Shown here: piece after piece, positions 1 to 9,461 of the stretch
How the letters are laid out: each line of letters opens with the position of its first letter
How positions within the stretch are numbered: the stretch's first letter is position 1
Assembly: GCF_900497595.1 (NCBI RefSeq)
Contig: NZ_UFQO01000005.1
Location: 62,001-126,000 of the forward strand
Direction of reading: 5' to 3'
DNA: 64,000 nt
Source: Treponema pectinovorum
GTDB lineage: Bacteria > Spirochaetota > Spirochaetia > Treponematales > Treponemataceae
The notes under the pieces: generated by a model
Seen by the model: the letters and a program-made list of their open reading frames with translations, nothing else
The model's database searches: none
What the model was told of the DNA's origin: nothing
Position numbers and translations under genes: made by a program

Positions 1-464
1 TCATTTTTCCCATCATAATTTTTCGCTCGAATTCCTGTGTACTCTCCAACTCCAAGAGAACTTTGAGATTCTGCTCTTGTAATTATCTCATTATTGGCAA
101 TCTCTAAAGTTGATGACTCAATTTTCTTAGTTTTTCCTTTCACTCGTAAATCGCCAGATATATCGAGGCTACCTTGTATTGTTGCAGAACCTTGAACAGA
201 AAGGTCATTTTTTATTGAAGCAAATTGGGCTTCTAATCCCGAAACAAACTTTTTAAGTCCAGCAATTTCCTGCCCCAGCTTCGTTAAAAGACCTCCAGAA
301 TCAGCAGAGGCATTTTCTGGACGACTAAAGTCTTTAAGAGTTTTTACCTTTGCTTTAAAATCAGCTCCGTCTTCTCCTGCGCCTTTAAGATAAATAAAAT
401 CGCTGTCGTTTATTTGAGTACCTTCATCAAGTTGGTTAAGAGTTGTGTAATTTATCTGTGCCAT
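1..464 (-). CDS. Putative tail fibre protein, N-terminal part (runs off the window)
   Basis: The reading frame starts at the ATG at 464-462 (protein begins MAQINYTT), behind a GAGG ribosome site, and stays open to base 1, so only about 154 residues are visible. Residues 60-100 look like a short coiled coil, followed by repeated short beta-strand motifs (QGSATIQGSLDISGDLRVKG) of the kind found in trimeric phage fibres. It lies 59 bases downstream of the tail-tip gene, the usual place for a receptor-binding fibre. The C-terminal receptor-binding part is not visible. Assignment rests on position and repeat style, not on a recognised domain. Confidence 0.6.
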   Translation of the reverse strand, partial: MAQINYTTLNQLDEGTQINDSDFIYLKGAGEDGADFKAKVKTLKDFSRPENASADSGGLLTKLGQEIAGLKKFVSGLEAQFASIKNDLSVQGSATIQGSLDISGDLRVKGKTKKIESSTLEIANNEIITRAESQSSLGVGEYTGIRAKNYDGKN

Positions 465-523
465 TTTGAACCTCAATCAATTCTAGCAAGATTAAACTAT
501 GCTGGAGCGATAGTAGATGCTGA

Positions 524-3500
524 TCATAAAATTATATTTCCTCCAATAAAGAGATGGAATTTAGCTATTATGGGGTCTGTAAAATCATCTGAATTAAAAT
601 CAGTAAAATATAAAATTATGCCGTATGAGTTTTTTTCATTAGGATGTATTGAAGAACCCATTATCCAACCAAAACTAGATATATTAAGTTGGTTTACAGG
701 ATTTGTGTTATAAGGTTTTCCAGTATAATAGACATAATCATAGCCATCTTCATTGGTTTTTCTAGAATCACTTATATACTCGCGAATTACAAATGGAGCA
801 TTAGCCCAGTCAGACATATTTTGTTCGCCTCGAACTGCATAAAGGAAATTTGGAGGTAACCATAAAATATATCTACCTTTATCAATTCTTATTAATTTAT
901 ATCCTTTTAATTTGGAGCGTGAATCTAAAACCAAAGTATTATTTACATAGGAAAAGTTAAAAACACCGCAATAATAAAAATTTCCTCCTTGCGACAAAGC
1001 TCCTTTGAAAATTGCTTTTTGACCAAACAAGGCTTTTCCATCTACATTCAATTCTCCCCCTATATGCACCTTGCTCATAAATTCAGCATTTCCTTGAGTG
1101 TCTACACCAAACCCCTGCGCAGCATTGAACAATAAATCTCTCTTTCCATCGTTACTAAGTCTAAAAGCTTCTTTTCCGTTCGCATCTAAAAAATTGCTTG
1201 ATTTTATGATTCCTCCGTTCATTATCGTAAGCACTTTACTAAATAGATTTTTGATCATTGCATTCTGAACAATAGACAGACCTGGAATTGTGTATCCAAG
1301 CGAGCCTAAATTAAATAAATCGCTTTGACATGAATCTAGGTATTTTGAGGTTCCGCTTGCTCCTAAGTTCAAAGAAATCCATTCATTGTTTTTCGCAATT
1401 ACTATAGAGCCTGCTAGGTTTTCAATATTTATTGAAATAAACCAATCGCCATTTTTTATATCAGAAAATTTTTCGCTAACAGAAGACATTTTCCCTTCGT
1501 CATTAAAAAAGTATCGTTCAATTTCTGAATTGCTAAGTATTTTTCCGAAGCCCAAATATTTTGGTGCATATAAGGAAACAGAGTTGTTTGCCTGCTCAAG
1601 AGTTTCATCTGTTTTTAAATTTGTATAAGAATTTGCTTGTTCTATCGCTTCATCTTTTTTTGAGTTAAGATGATTTTCAAGACCTCCTGAGACTTCTCCC
1701 CCAATTTTTAGTAAGTCTTCTAATGCAATTACATAGCGGAAGTTCGTCCTATCTTCGACAATTGTCCATCCATTTTTTGTTAGAACATAAATAAATCCTT
1801 TTTTATAATTTATTTCTTTAACAGAAAGTACAGCTTTAGCATTATCGATTAACACTCCCTTATTGGTTTTTAGACCTGCCGGATGAGTAAAATTATCAAA
1901 AGCAAGAAAGAATCCCCCTATTGAAGGATTAGAAGGAAAGCTTTGATAATACATTCCGTAATATTCTGCTCCATCATCTCCTTTTGCACCTGCGCTACCT
2001 GTTGTGTTTACAGGCTTAGAATAACTTTCCCTTCCATCTGAATAAACGGTTTTTATCCTCATCCAGATAAATCGTCCTTCTTCTCTTTGCGGGGCAGATG
2101 TGCTCCAGCCATTAAATGGGGCAACTGTGTCAGATGATGTTGTTGCCCATTCTGTTACAGTAAAGTTTGTTGTAGGAATTTCACTATAGACGCCAGAATC
2201 GACTACACCTGCTAAAACTGGAGTTATCTTACTTTCAAACTCTGGCAGAACAAAGTCCGCCTTATCTACATCAAAAATCTCTGGAGCATACTCAACACAG
2301 GTCAATTCAGCTGAAAGATTATCGCCACAAGTAATATCTGTGATAATCAAATCGATAGAATCATTCCCCACTGTTCCGAAATAAAAAAGGTCTCCCTCTG
2401 CAATAAAAAGTGTATTTTCTTGCGGAGTTAAAAAAATTACCTGTGTGTTAGCTCCCTCAACTGTCTTTAATTGCAATAGTTCAGAATTTCCATCTGATTT
2501 TCTTATACGAAGTGCGTAATTCTTGTTTTGCTCCATTTCCAGCAGTTCATCAGTAATTACTCCGGTTATTTTTGAATTTTCATCATAGATAATTTGAACA
2601 AGCCGTCCCTGTGCAATTCCTGCCAAAGCGATGTCGCCGGCGTATTTAATCCAGTCACCCTTACGACAAAGCATATATTCAATATCTGTCGAAAACTTAT
2701 GAACTATAGGTCTATTTTTTAAGACAGCATAGTTATACATTCCAAGTCGTCTAACTTGACTGCTTTTTGTAACACCCCACATTTGAACATCTTGACAAGT
2801 TATCGCGGGTTCTCTTCCTTCATTTCCATCTGGACTGTTATAAACATACGTTTCATCTTCTGCAAATCCTGCTTCCTCGTTTACAAAAGGAAGAGCAATC
2901 TTATCAGGAACATCTGCAAATCCTATCTGCTCTTGATAATCCCGGCTATTACGCGGCGAAAACATCTGAACAAAACTATCTCTTTTAATATCTTGAATAA
3001 CGCTGATTTTTCCATTTAACCGAGTGATTTCTGCTCGGCAAGTAGAGCCTATGAGAGACAATAGTTGTTTTATCGTAAGAGAATCTGTTACATAAGCATT
3101 GCATTTATACTCGTGTTCATTACACCAGTTGTAGAGGCGCGAAAAACTTTCCCAGTCGATGTCAGTATCTTTTAGTTTTTGTTGTGCCATATTTCCGCGC
3201 ATCGCATACATTGCAGCCGACGCAGGATTAGACGAAGTTGCATCTGTATTCCACGAAGCCGCCCCGTTCACCTTGCCATCGTATATTGGAAGACAGGATT
3301 GAGAGATAAAGTTTAGCCTTTCGACCACAGAATTTAGTTTTTCAGAGGCTTTTATCTTTAAACCGATAAGGGTAAGTTCTTTGGTTATTTCTTTTTTTAC
3401 AGGTCTTTCATTTTTTATAGCTCGTATGCTTCCAACATAGACGGAATCGACAACTTTGGTATCTTTATTATCAGAAGTTACTCTCGTAACACGAACCGTA

Positions 3501-4807
3501 TAAGAAGCACTTTCGAGAGAAGTTTTTGTGATTGCGTATCTTTTAGTTTTAAGTTCTGCCGCCGTTATGTTGTTCGACGGAAAAGATTCAAAATCTTGTG
3601 AATATGAAATACTGAATTTCCAATAGTCGCCAGCGTCTTCTATATCAGAAAATGAGTATTTGTCTTTTTTCAAAGGATTTACAACAAAACTGTCTCCAGA
3701 AATTCTTTGCCAGGAGCTGAAATTTTCCCAGGCATAATTTTCATTCCAGTTTTGAATTCCTTCTTCATCATATTCAAATCTCTGTGTGTAGATCTTTTGA
3801 CTGGGAGTCTGCTTTGAAAAATATCCTAAAAGTCTATAGTTATTATCGCTTTCGCCTGCCTTTTTATATTCAGCACGCACTTCAACAGAAGCAGATTTTA
3901 TTTTTCCCTCATCATCATACTGAGCCAGTCCATTGTAAAAAAATATATCTACGTTAATTTCACAAGTTTTATCTGGAGTTGTCCTGATTATAGAACCGTC
4001 TTGTCCTTCTTCTGTCTTATTTACAAGGGCAGAATTGAGTTGTTCTTCGTGTACGCATTTTGTTATAAGCGGTGGGTCATCTTCTCCGTAAGCGATTTTC
4101 ATCTCTATCAGATTGTCTTTACCATTTAGAATAGAGTTTATATTCCCAGAAGCAGAATAGTCTTTTAGAAGAGTTTCGCCGATTTTAATTGAATCTGTTT
4201 CGATTTTTTGATTTTTTTGACCTGCACAAAAAAGTTGATAAAGATAAACAGAGCCACTTTCAGGCTCTACCCAGGTAAACGAGGTCATAGCAAGGTCTGG
4301 ATAAATTCTCCTTCTTCCAAAAAGCATTGGAATGTAACCACGTGGACGCAGCTGGTTTTGACTTCCTCTAATTGAAGGGTCTTGTTTTGGACTTTCGCGG
4401 GCTTTAGTGCTTGGAATATCAAGATTGTATAAAACAACTCCACCGGCGAGAAGTCCAAGCCCAGAGCCTACAAGGGCAATTCCTGCATATAATCCTGTAC
4501 CTGCTGTTGCAACTGCGATTATAACTCCAAGGACAACGAGTGCCGCACCTCCGACTTTCATTCCAACGCCCTGGTCTTTATTGTCTCCTTCGGGTACGAC
4601 TTTTATATAGATGATTGAATTGTCATCAGGGGTAAAATCAAAATCCATTACAGCAGTATCATTTACAAGAACTCTCCAACCTGTATTTACCGCTTTTCTA
4701 GCATCAATTTTATTTAATATTTCTCGTATAGAAAGTTTTTTTAATTCTTCAAATGTAGTTATTTCTGATGAGAACGGATTAAGTTGAGCGTGAATTTTTA
4801 TTGACAT
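524..4807 (-). CDS. Tail tip / host-specificity protein (lambda gpJ-like)
   Basis: A protein of 1,427 residues that should form the tail tip of a siphovirus-like tail. An N-terminal segment (about 90-135) is hydrophobic and glycine-rich. It is followed by the gpJ-type region with RPRGYIPMLFGRRRIYPDL and LYQLFCAGQ, then fibronectin-like segments, a GAKGDDG collagen-like patch near residue 940, and a C-terminal fibre-like region. The start chosen is ATG at 4807 because AAGGGTGG lies just upstream; an upstream in-frame TTG at 4822 would overlap that site. It overlaps the NlpC/P60 gene by 29 bases, matching the lambda K-(I)-J order. The C-terminal third probably varies with host range. Confidence 0.85.
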   Translation of the reverse strand: MSIKIHAQLNPFSSEITTFEELKKLSIREILNKIDARKAVNTGWRVLVNDTAVMDFDFTPDDNSIIYIKVVPEGDNKDQGVGMKVGGAALVVLGVIIAVATAGTGLYAGIALVGSGLGLLAGGVVLYNLDIPSTKARESPKQDPSIRGSQNQLRPRGYIPMLFGRRRIYPDLAMTSFTWVEPESGSVYLYQLFCAGQKNQKIETDSIKIGETLLKDYSASGNINSILNGKDNLIEMKIAYGEDDPPLITKCVHEEQLNSALVNKTEEGQDGSIIRTTPDKTCEINVDIFFYNGLAQYDDEGKIKSASVEVRAEYKKAGESDNNYRLLGYFSKQTPSQKIYTQRFEYDEEGIQNWNENYAWENFSSWQRISGDSFVVNPLKKDKYSFSDIEDAGDYWKFSISYSQDFESFPSNNITAAELKTKRYAITKTSLESASYTVRVTRVTSDNKDTKVVDSVYVGSIRAIKNERPVKKEITKELTLIGLKIKASEKLNSVVERLNFISQSCLPIYDGKVNGAASWNTDATSSNPASAAMYAMRGNMAQQKLKDTDIDWESFSRLYNWCNEHEYKCNAYVTDSLTIKQLLSLIGSTCRAEITRLNGKISVIQDIKRDSFVQMFSPRNSRDYQEQIGFADVPDKIALPFVNEEAGFAEDETYVYNSPDGNEGREPAITCQDVQMWGVTKSSQVRRLGMYNYAVLKNRPIVHKFSTDIEYMLCRKGDWIKYAGDIALAGIAQGRLVQIIYDENSKITGVITDELLEMEQNKNYALRIRKSDGNSELLQLKTVEGANTQVIFLTPQENTLFIAEGDLFYFGTVGNDSIDLIITDITCGDNLSAELTCVEYAPEIFDVDKADFVLPEFESKITPVLAGVVDSGVYSEIPTTNFTVTEWATTSSDTVAPFNGWSTSAPQREEGRFIWMRIKTVYSDGRESYSKPVNTTGSAGAKGDDGAEYYGMYYQSFPSNPSIGGFFLAFDNFTHPAGLKTNKGVLIDNAKAVLSVKEINYKKGFIYVLTKNGWTIVEDRTNFRYVIALEDLLKIGGEVSGGLENHLNSKKDEAIEQANSYTNLKTDETLEQANNSVSLYAPKYLGFGKILSNSEIERYFFNDEGKMSSVSEKFSDIKNGDWFISINIENLAGSIVIAKNNEWISLNLGASGTSKYLDSCQSDLFNLGSLGYTIPGLSIVQNAMIKNLFSKVLTIMNGGIIKSSNFLDANGKEAFRLSNDGKRDLLFNAAQGFGVDTQGNAEFMSKVHIGGELNVDGKALFGQKAIFKGALSQGGNFYYCGVFNFSYVNNTLVLDSRSKLKGYKLIRIDKGRYILWLPPNFLYAVRGEQNMSDWANAPFVIREYISDSRKTNEDGYDYVYYTGKPYNTNPVNQLNISSFGWIMGSSIHPNEKNSYGIILYFTDFNSDDFTDPIIAKFHLFIGGNIIL

Positions 4808-5195
4808 GATACCACCCTTCAATAGTGCCGCTAAGTCCGGAATTTGAAATCCTCTCGCAGACAGAGCCTAATCTATTAACAGCATGGATTATAAAACCGT
4901 CTCCAGCATACAAAGCGACATGGGTGGCAAGCCCTCTGGATTTAATAAGAGCAACGGACTGTTCTTCTGGTGTAGAAATCTTTTCTGCACAAAAAACTGG
5001 AACATTTAAGTCAAATAATTTTTGAGTCTGTTTTTTATCAAGTGCATCCGAATAGTTCCCTGTCAGTAAGGGTAAGTCATATCCATATTCATTGTTTAAA
5101 ATAAGGCGCACGAGTCCATAGCAATCAACACCTGTAAAATCTCTTCCACTAGAACAAAAAGGAATTCCCACATATTTATGTACCCATTCAAACAT
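4779..5195 (-). CDS. NlpC/P60 family tail-tip peptidase (lambda gpK-like)
   Basis: A 138-residue cysteine peptidase of the NlpC/P60 fold. The expected triad is visible: Cys25 in GVDCYGL, His92 in THVALY and His104 in FIIHAV. Members of this family on phage tails cut peptide bridges in peptidoglycan during DNA entry or help assemble the tip. There is no signal peptide, as expected for a virion protein. It sits between the DUF1833 gene (2-base gap) and the gpJ-like gene (overlapping). The JAB domain that precedes NlpC in lambda K is absent here, so this is the short form. Confidence 0.88.
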   Translation of the reverse strand: MFEWVHKYVGIPFCSSGRDFTGVDCYGLVRLILNNEYGYDLPLLTGNYSDALDKKQTQKLFDLNVPVFCAEKISTPEEQSVALIKSRGLATHVALYAGDGFIIHAVNRLGSVCERISNSGLSGTIEGWYHVNKNSRST

Positions 5196-5197
5196 AA

Positions 5198-5671
5198 TTA
5201 AAAATACATTCCTGGAAAATCTTGTGGCGAGTAGGTAAATACAGTTGCTTTTCTATCTTGGATATATAGGTCATAAAGGTCTGCTGTAATTGCATTCTTA
5301 TCTGCGCTTATATTGCGTAAGACAAAGTTAAAAGGACCACACTCATAAATTTCAGGAGAAGAAGAAAGTACCACTGCAATATCACAGGTTACCTTATGTC
5401 CTATAGAACTTTTAATTATCTTATAAATAGAAACATCAGTATTATCGATTTGAAGACGGCAGTTTTTATTTCCATCACCTGTTTGGTCTGGGAGAACCGC
5501 TGTAAATGCACAGGCTAAATATTCTTCTCCTTTTATAGTGAGATTTTGATTATCGTTTACGATTCTAATAAAAACTGAATCATCCACATATATTTTTAAG
5601 ATGGTAAGGAAAACTTCTTGAGTTTCTTCTGCTGTAACTGCTTCTATGGCTTTCTTGCTTATATCAGGCAT
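5198..5671 (-). CDS. DUF1833-like minor tail protein
   Basis: A 157-residue protein ending in DFPGMYF. The pattern (conserved N-terminal EVFLTILKI, a central ILP-like beta region, and the PG-aromatic C-terminus) matches my recollection of the phage DUF1833 family, found between the tape measure and the NlpC protein in siphoviral prophages. It probably belongs to the distal tail or tip complex. Its first 8 bases overlap the upstream minor tail gene, indicating translational coupling. No enzymatic residues are recognisable. Confidence 0.65.
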   Translation of the reverse strand: MPDISKKAIEAVTAEETQEVFLTILKIYVDDSVFIRIVNDNQNLTIKGEEYLACAFTAVLPDQTGDGNKNCRLQIDNTDVSIYKIIKSSIGHKVTCDIAVVLSSSPEIYECGPFNFVLRNISADKNAITADLYDLYIQDRKATVFTYSPQDFPGMYF

Positions 5672-6017
5672 TCATTTTCTCCAGTTTCATAGTTATTTGC
5701 CACAATCCGTCCGTATTAGATTCTGTGTAATCTTCTGAAAAGCGAAATTCTCGATAAGAAAGCGTTTGCGGGTCTTTCATCTTAAATCTTAAAACCCCAT
5801 CGCAAAGTGTATGTTTATACCACGCTTCAAAAGTTTCTCGTTCGTAAGATTTTAGAAGAATTGTTCCTGTAAAATATTTAGAGCTTACTGTATATCTTCG
5901 TCTGGCCTTTGCAGGTCCTGCATCCATCTCTGTTCTAACTACATTGCTTTTTCGCTGTGTCTGCATGCCTTCAAGTCTCATAAGAGGAAGAGAAGCAGGA
6001 TATTCTATAGTGCTCAT
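5664..6017 (-). CDS. Minor tail protein (distal-tail type)
   Basis: A 117-residue protein placed directly after the tape measure gene (adjacent, no gap) and overlapping the DUF1833 gene. It has the pattern YPASLP, then RTEMDAGPAKARRRY, then a C-terminal beta region ending WQITMKLEKMNA. I associate this pattern with small minor-tail or distal-tail proteins of transposable siphoviruses, in the position of lambda gpM. Function is inferred from this position; I recognise no active site. Confidence 0.6.
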   Translation of the reverse strand: MSTIEYPASLPLMRLEGMQTQRKSNVVRTEMDAGPAKARRRYTVSSKYFTGTILLKSYERETFEAWYKHTLCDGVLRFKMKDPQTLSYREFRFSEDYTESNTDGLWQITMKLEKMNA

Positions 6018-8789
6018 TTATACTCCTTGTGCCTTAACACCATATCGTCCTTGCATTGCTTTGTCGGCTTTCCCAGAGGCAATATGTGCGTTTATTACTG
6101 CTCCAATTTTTACTTCGATTTGTTTTTGTCCGTCCTCGCTAAAACTTTCTTTTGCACTTACTTCTTCACTAGAATAATTATAGATGTAGACAGGAATAGC
6201 CACATTTGCCACAGAAGATTCAACTCCAAGAGTCCCATCAGAACCTCTTTTTAATGGCATTATGGCTTCAGGACCTGCTTCGCCCATTAGCCCTGTTCCA
6301 AAATCAGAACCGCGTGCAAATCTAAAAACAGTCGGGCTTGTTACTATAGAGTTTGTAAAAGTGCCTCCTTTAGCAAACCTTGCATAAGAGTCATCTCCGT
6401 AAACTCCGCCTAAGGCGTTTGTTTCTTTAGAAGAATTTTTTTTCCCTTTTACGAATCCTGCCGTTATGGCTGTAGAGCCTGCCGCTGCAATAAACCCTAG
6501 TCCCATTGCCCATTGTCCTTGCGCTATAAGCTGAAGTCCTGCCTGCATAAAAAGTAAAGGTAATTGGTTTAGGATACTTTGTGCCATATCAACAAAAGCT
6601 GATTTTAGGGCATCGCTTGCACTTGCTCCTTCCCCAAGAGCTTTGCCAAAAGTCTCAAATCCAGAAAGCGTTGCATCAAACGATGCGTTTGCAAGCTGAC
6701 TAACAGTTTCTCCCAAGACTTTTGCATACTCTTTCCAGCCGTCAATCTGTAATAATCCATTTTTTGTGATAATCCCTAGTTTTTCAGCCAATGATGAAAA
6801 GCTTCCGTTACTTAAAGCGATTGCGTCATAGAGAGACATATACGCTTCTTTTTGTTCTGCGGTTGCTTGAATATCATCGAGGCGCTTTAATACTAGTTCT
6901 CGCTCAGTTTTTCCAAGGTTATCAACTTTTTTTTGTAAGTCAAAAATTTCATCATCAATCAGAGCACGGTTTCTAGCAGATTTTAAGTCTTTATATTTTT
7001 TTATGAGTTCGCTGATAGATTTATCAATCAGTTCAAAGGGTTTGTCGATTTTATCTTGAGGGACTGTCAAAAGAGCTTGTAGATTTTTCTGGATCTCTCC
7101 CATTTGATTTTCAATAAATCCTGTTAAATTAGATTTTTCTCCCAAAACTTTTGAAATATCTTCAGACAAAACTTTTGAGATATCTTCAGAAGCAGAAAGG
7201 GCAGATTCAAGGCCTTTTACATAAAGTTTCCCAGCTTCTTGTCCTGTTTTAAAAGAGAACTGAGATATACCTGTTATCTTCTCCCACCATTCTTTCCAAG
7301 TCTTTATGTTAAGATTTAGAGATTCTTCTGAGGTATCAAGTTCAAGTTTTGCAGGAAGTTTTATTACAGGCAAATCCTTCAAACTCCCGTTTGATAAAAG
7401 TTCTTTTCCAGTAACTTTTATCCTCTCATTTATTTGAGTTCTTAAAGACTCTGCGATTTTTAGCTGTTCTTCCTTTTGCTCCCGCAATATTTTTACATGT
7501 TCTAAATCTATATCATTAGAAGATTTTGAATACTTATTAATCTTTTCTTCAAGGCTTGAGATATCATCAAGCCGCTTCATATAATTTTTTATCCCAGAGC
7601 TTGAAGAATCAAGAAGTTTTTGGTCATTTAATTTTTTTGTCGCGGCGGAAGCTTCTTCGACAGTCGTTGTATAAGCGTTTATAGTCCCGTTTAGTTGAGG
7701 ATAGAGTTTAATCAATTCGTCTGTTGTTTTTTGATCAAGTACTTTTTGCTCATTACCTTGAGAAAATGCTTGAAGTAATTGTTTTTCTGCCGACACGGTG
7801 TTATTGATTTCTTTGCTTAAATTATCAAATTCATTCCTGCTTTTTTTTGCAGCGCCTCCAATCAAAGCAACTCCTGCAACTGTTGCCCCAATAGCAAGCA
7901 TTACGGGATTTGCAGCCAGAGCAGTTAAAGCAATACTTATTCCTTTAATTGCAAGTATGCAAGGAGCGGAAACAGCAACAACTTCAAGCATTCCTGCAAT
8001 AAAGTCTTTTGTTCCAGCATCCATATTTCCTAAGGATGCTAAAAAATCCCCTGTAAGATTTGCCAAATCTTCGGCAAGTGGTGAAAGCATTTGACCGGCT
8101 GTTTTCTGCAAATCTCCAAGCGCGTTCTTTAATTTGTTACTTGCAGTAACTCCAGCTTGAGCAGCGCCACCAAAAGTTCCTGCCAGTTCATCTAAAATTA
8201 TTTTTTGTGCTTGCGCTTTTTTCCCCGTATCCATGAGGGATTTCATCAAGCCTTTCTGCGATTCACTAAAATTAAATCCTTGTTTTTTAAGCGAATCCAA
8301 ACCTTTTTCAGGGTCGTCTAAGGCTTTTCCCACTGATTGAGCAGCACTTTTTAAGTCCATTCCCATGACATTTGCCATATCTAAAATTGCTTTGGTTGCT
8401 TCTTCAAATGTGTCGCCTTTTATATTTTTAAATCCGAGCAAAACAGACTGCATCGAAAGAATTGCATCGTCTTCATATCCTGTAAGTTCCTGGAGAGAAC
8501 GAGCCATACTCTGAAGTTTTTCTGAACTAGTCCACGCTTCAGAACCTGTGGCTTTTAAAACTGCACTTAAAGTGCGTGCGGTTTTCTGAGATTGTTCAAA
8601 AGAGCTTATAGCGTTCTTGGAAAAATTGACTATTTCTTTTACAGCAAAAGCAGAGCCAATAGCAACTCCCAGTTTTTTAAAATTGCTACCAGTTTCATTT
8701 GTTTTTTTATCAAGTGCTTGTAAGTTTTTTACAGCCCTGTCAACTTCTGCTGTAACAAGGACTCTCATCTCTTCTGTAAGTTCAGCCAT
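6018..8789 (-). CDS. Tail tape measure protein
   Basis: A 923-residue protein that sets tail length and is ejected on infection. Residues 1-35 and 320-560 are coiled-coil-like. Two hydrophobic stretches (about 270-315 and 735-790) fit the membrane-inserting segments of tape measures, and the C-terminal part carries GLMGEAGPEAIMPLKR, a motif typical of phage tape measures. It follows the frameshifting chaperone pair, the usual order; its ATG overlaps the stop of the frameshifted product by 8 bases. Using the usual rule of about 0.15 nm per residue, a tail of roughly 140 nm would be expected (inference). Confidence 0.93.
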   Translation of the reverse strand: MAELTEEMRVLVTAEVDRAVKNLQALDKKTNETGSNFKKLGVAIGSAFAVKEIVNFSKNAISSFEQSQKTARTLSAVLKATGSEAWTSSEKLQSMARSLQELTGYEDDAILSMQSVLLGFKNIKGDTFEEATKAILDMANVMGMDLKSAAQSVGKALDDPEKGLDSLKKQGFNFSESQKGLMKSLMDTGKKAQAQKIILDELAGTFGGAAQAGVTASNKLKNALGDLQKTAGQMLSPLAEDLANLTGDFLASLGNMDAGTKDFIAGMLEVVAVSAPCILAIKGISIALTALAANPVMLAIGATVAGVALIGGAAKKSRNEFDNLSKEINNTVSAEKQLLQAFSQGNEQKVLDQKTTDELIKLYPQLNGTINAYTTTVEEASAATKKLNDQKLLDSSSSGIKNYMKRLDDISSLEEKINKYSKSSNDIDLEHVKILREQKEEQLKIAESLRTQINERIKVTGKELLSNGSLKDLPVIKLPAKLELDTSEESLNLNIKTWKEWWEKITGISQFSFKTGQEAGKLYVKGLESALSASEDISKVLSEDISKVLGEKSNLTGFIENQMGEIQKNLQALLTVPQDKIDKPFELIDKSISELIKKYKDLKSARNRALIDDEIFDLQKKVDNLGKTERELVLKRLDDIQATAEQKEAYMSLYDAIALSNGSFSSLAEKLGIITKNGLLQIDGWKEYAKVLGETVSQLANASFDATLSGFETFGKALGEGASASDALKSAFVDMAQSILNQLPLLFMQAGLQLIAQGQWAMGLGFIAAAGSTAITAGFVKGKKNSSKETNALGGVYGDDSYARFAKGGTFTNSIVTSPTVFRFARGSDFGTGLMGEAGPEAIMPLKRGSDGTLGVESSVANVAIPVYIYNYSSEEVSAKESFSEDGQKQIEVKIGAVINAHIASGKADKAMQGRYGVKAQGV

Positions 8790-9461
8790 TTTTGCGCTCC
8801 TCTTGTTTTATCCTAGCTAAAGCACCGTCAAATAATTCCACAGTTTCAAGTATAACAATAGGAGTTTGCCCCCAGCCTTCTGCGTGTGGGAAGCCGTACT
8901 CCTTAACTCTCTGCCAAAGTAGTACAGCCGACCAAAAATCTTTTGAGAGAAATGTTTTTATGTCTTTTCGTTTGATTTTTGTCTTACAGACTAAAAGAGG
9001 AGCCTCGTCATATTCAGCCGTCCATTCTTCACGGTCCCAACCATCATAGACGAGGCTAAATGCTATTTCAAAATTTTTTTTTCTGATTCAGTGAGTCGGT
9101 CAGATGCGACTTCAACGCAAATCATATCGCAAAGTGTTTTAGACCCGTAAAAAGAAGATTCTGCAAGTTCTTTTCCATTTTGTATTTGAACACTTGAAAC
9201 CTCCCCATACTCGTCATATTCATCAACCGTCAAGTTTTTGATTTCTCCAACATGGTCTCGAAGAATCTTTGAGACATTGAACTTAGAATCGGCAGAGATA
9301 GAACCATCTTCCGATTTTTTTACCGAAACTTTCGATAACTCTCCCTGATTTTCAACTGTTGCACGGATTATTTCAATTTGAATTTGCTCTTTTTCATCAA
9401 GAGTTAGATTGCCAAAAATATCCGGTATAAACCAGTATCTTTTCTGCGATGTAAATTTCAT
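8782..9461 (-). CDS. Tail assembly chaperone, -1 frameshift fusion product (GT-like)
   Basis: From about 9,070 to 8,782 the minus strand has an open frame with no ATG, encoding a coherent protein segment (FEIAFSLVYDGWDREEW to ARIKQEERKNG). It lies in the -1 frame relative to the upstream 132-residue gene. The gene ends with a run of nine A (read as GAA AAA AAA ATT TTG AAA TAG), which contains the A AAA AAA slippery heptamer. A -1 slip there gives a protein of about 226 residues ending 8 bases inside the tape measure gene. This matches the lambda G/GT arrangement upstream of the tape measure. The existence of the extension frame is seen; slippage is inferred. Confidence 0.82.
9063..9461 (-). 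CDS. Tail assembly chaperone (G-like, unshifted product)
   Basis: A 132-residue protein, the zero-frame product of the chaperone pair that coats the tape measure during tail assembly. It begins MKFTSQKRYWFIPD and is joined to the tail tube gene by a TAATG stop/start overlap, so it is translationally coupled. Its short C-terminus (ESEKKILK) is encoded by the slippery A run. No recognised motif; identity comes from position between tail tube and tape measure and from the frameshift architecture. Confidence 0.8.
   Translation of the reverse strand: MKFTSQKRYWFIPDIFGNLTLDEKEQIQIEIIRATVENQGELSKVSVKKSEDGSISADSKFNVSKILRDHVGEIKNLTVDEYDEYGEVSSVQIQNGKELAESSFYGSKTLCDMICVEVASDRLTESEKKILK
9074..9082 (-). 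promoter_or_regulatory. Slippery A9 run for programmed -1 frameshifting
   Basis: Nine A on the minus strand, in phase as GAA AAA AAA A, five codons before the zero-frame stop. It holds the A AAA AAA heptamer known to allow -1 slippage of tRNA-Lys. The -1 frame continues for about 95 codons with sensible protein sequence and no start codon of its own. Confidence 0.75.
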
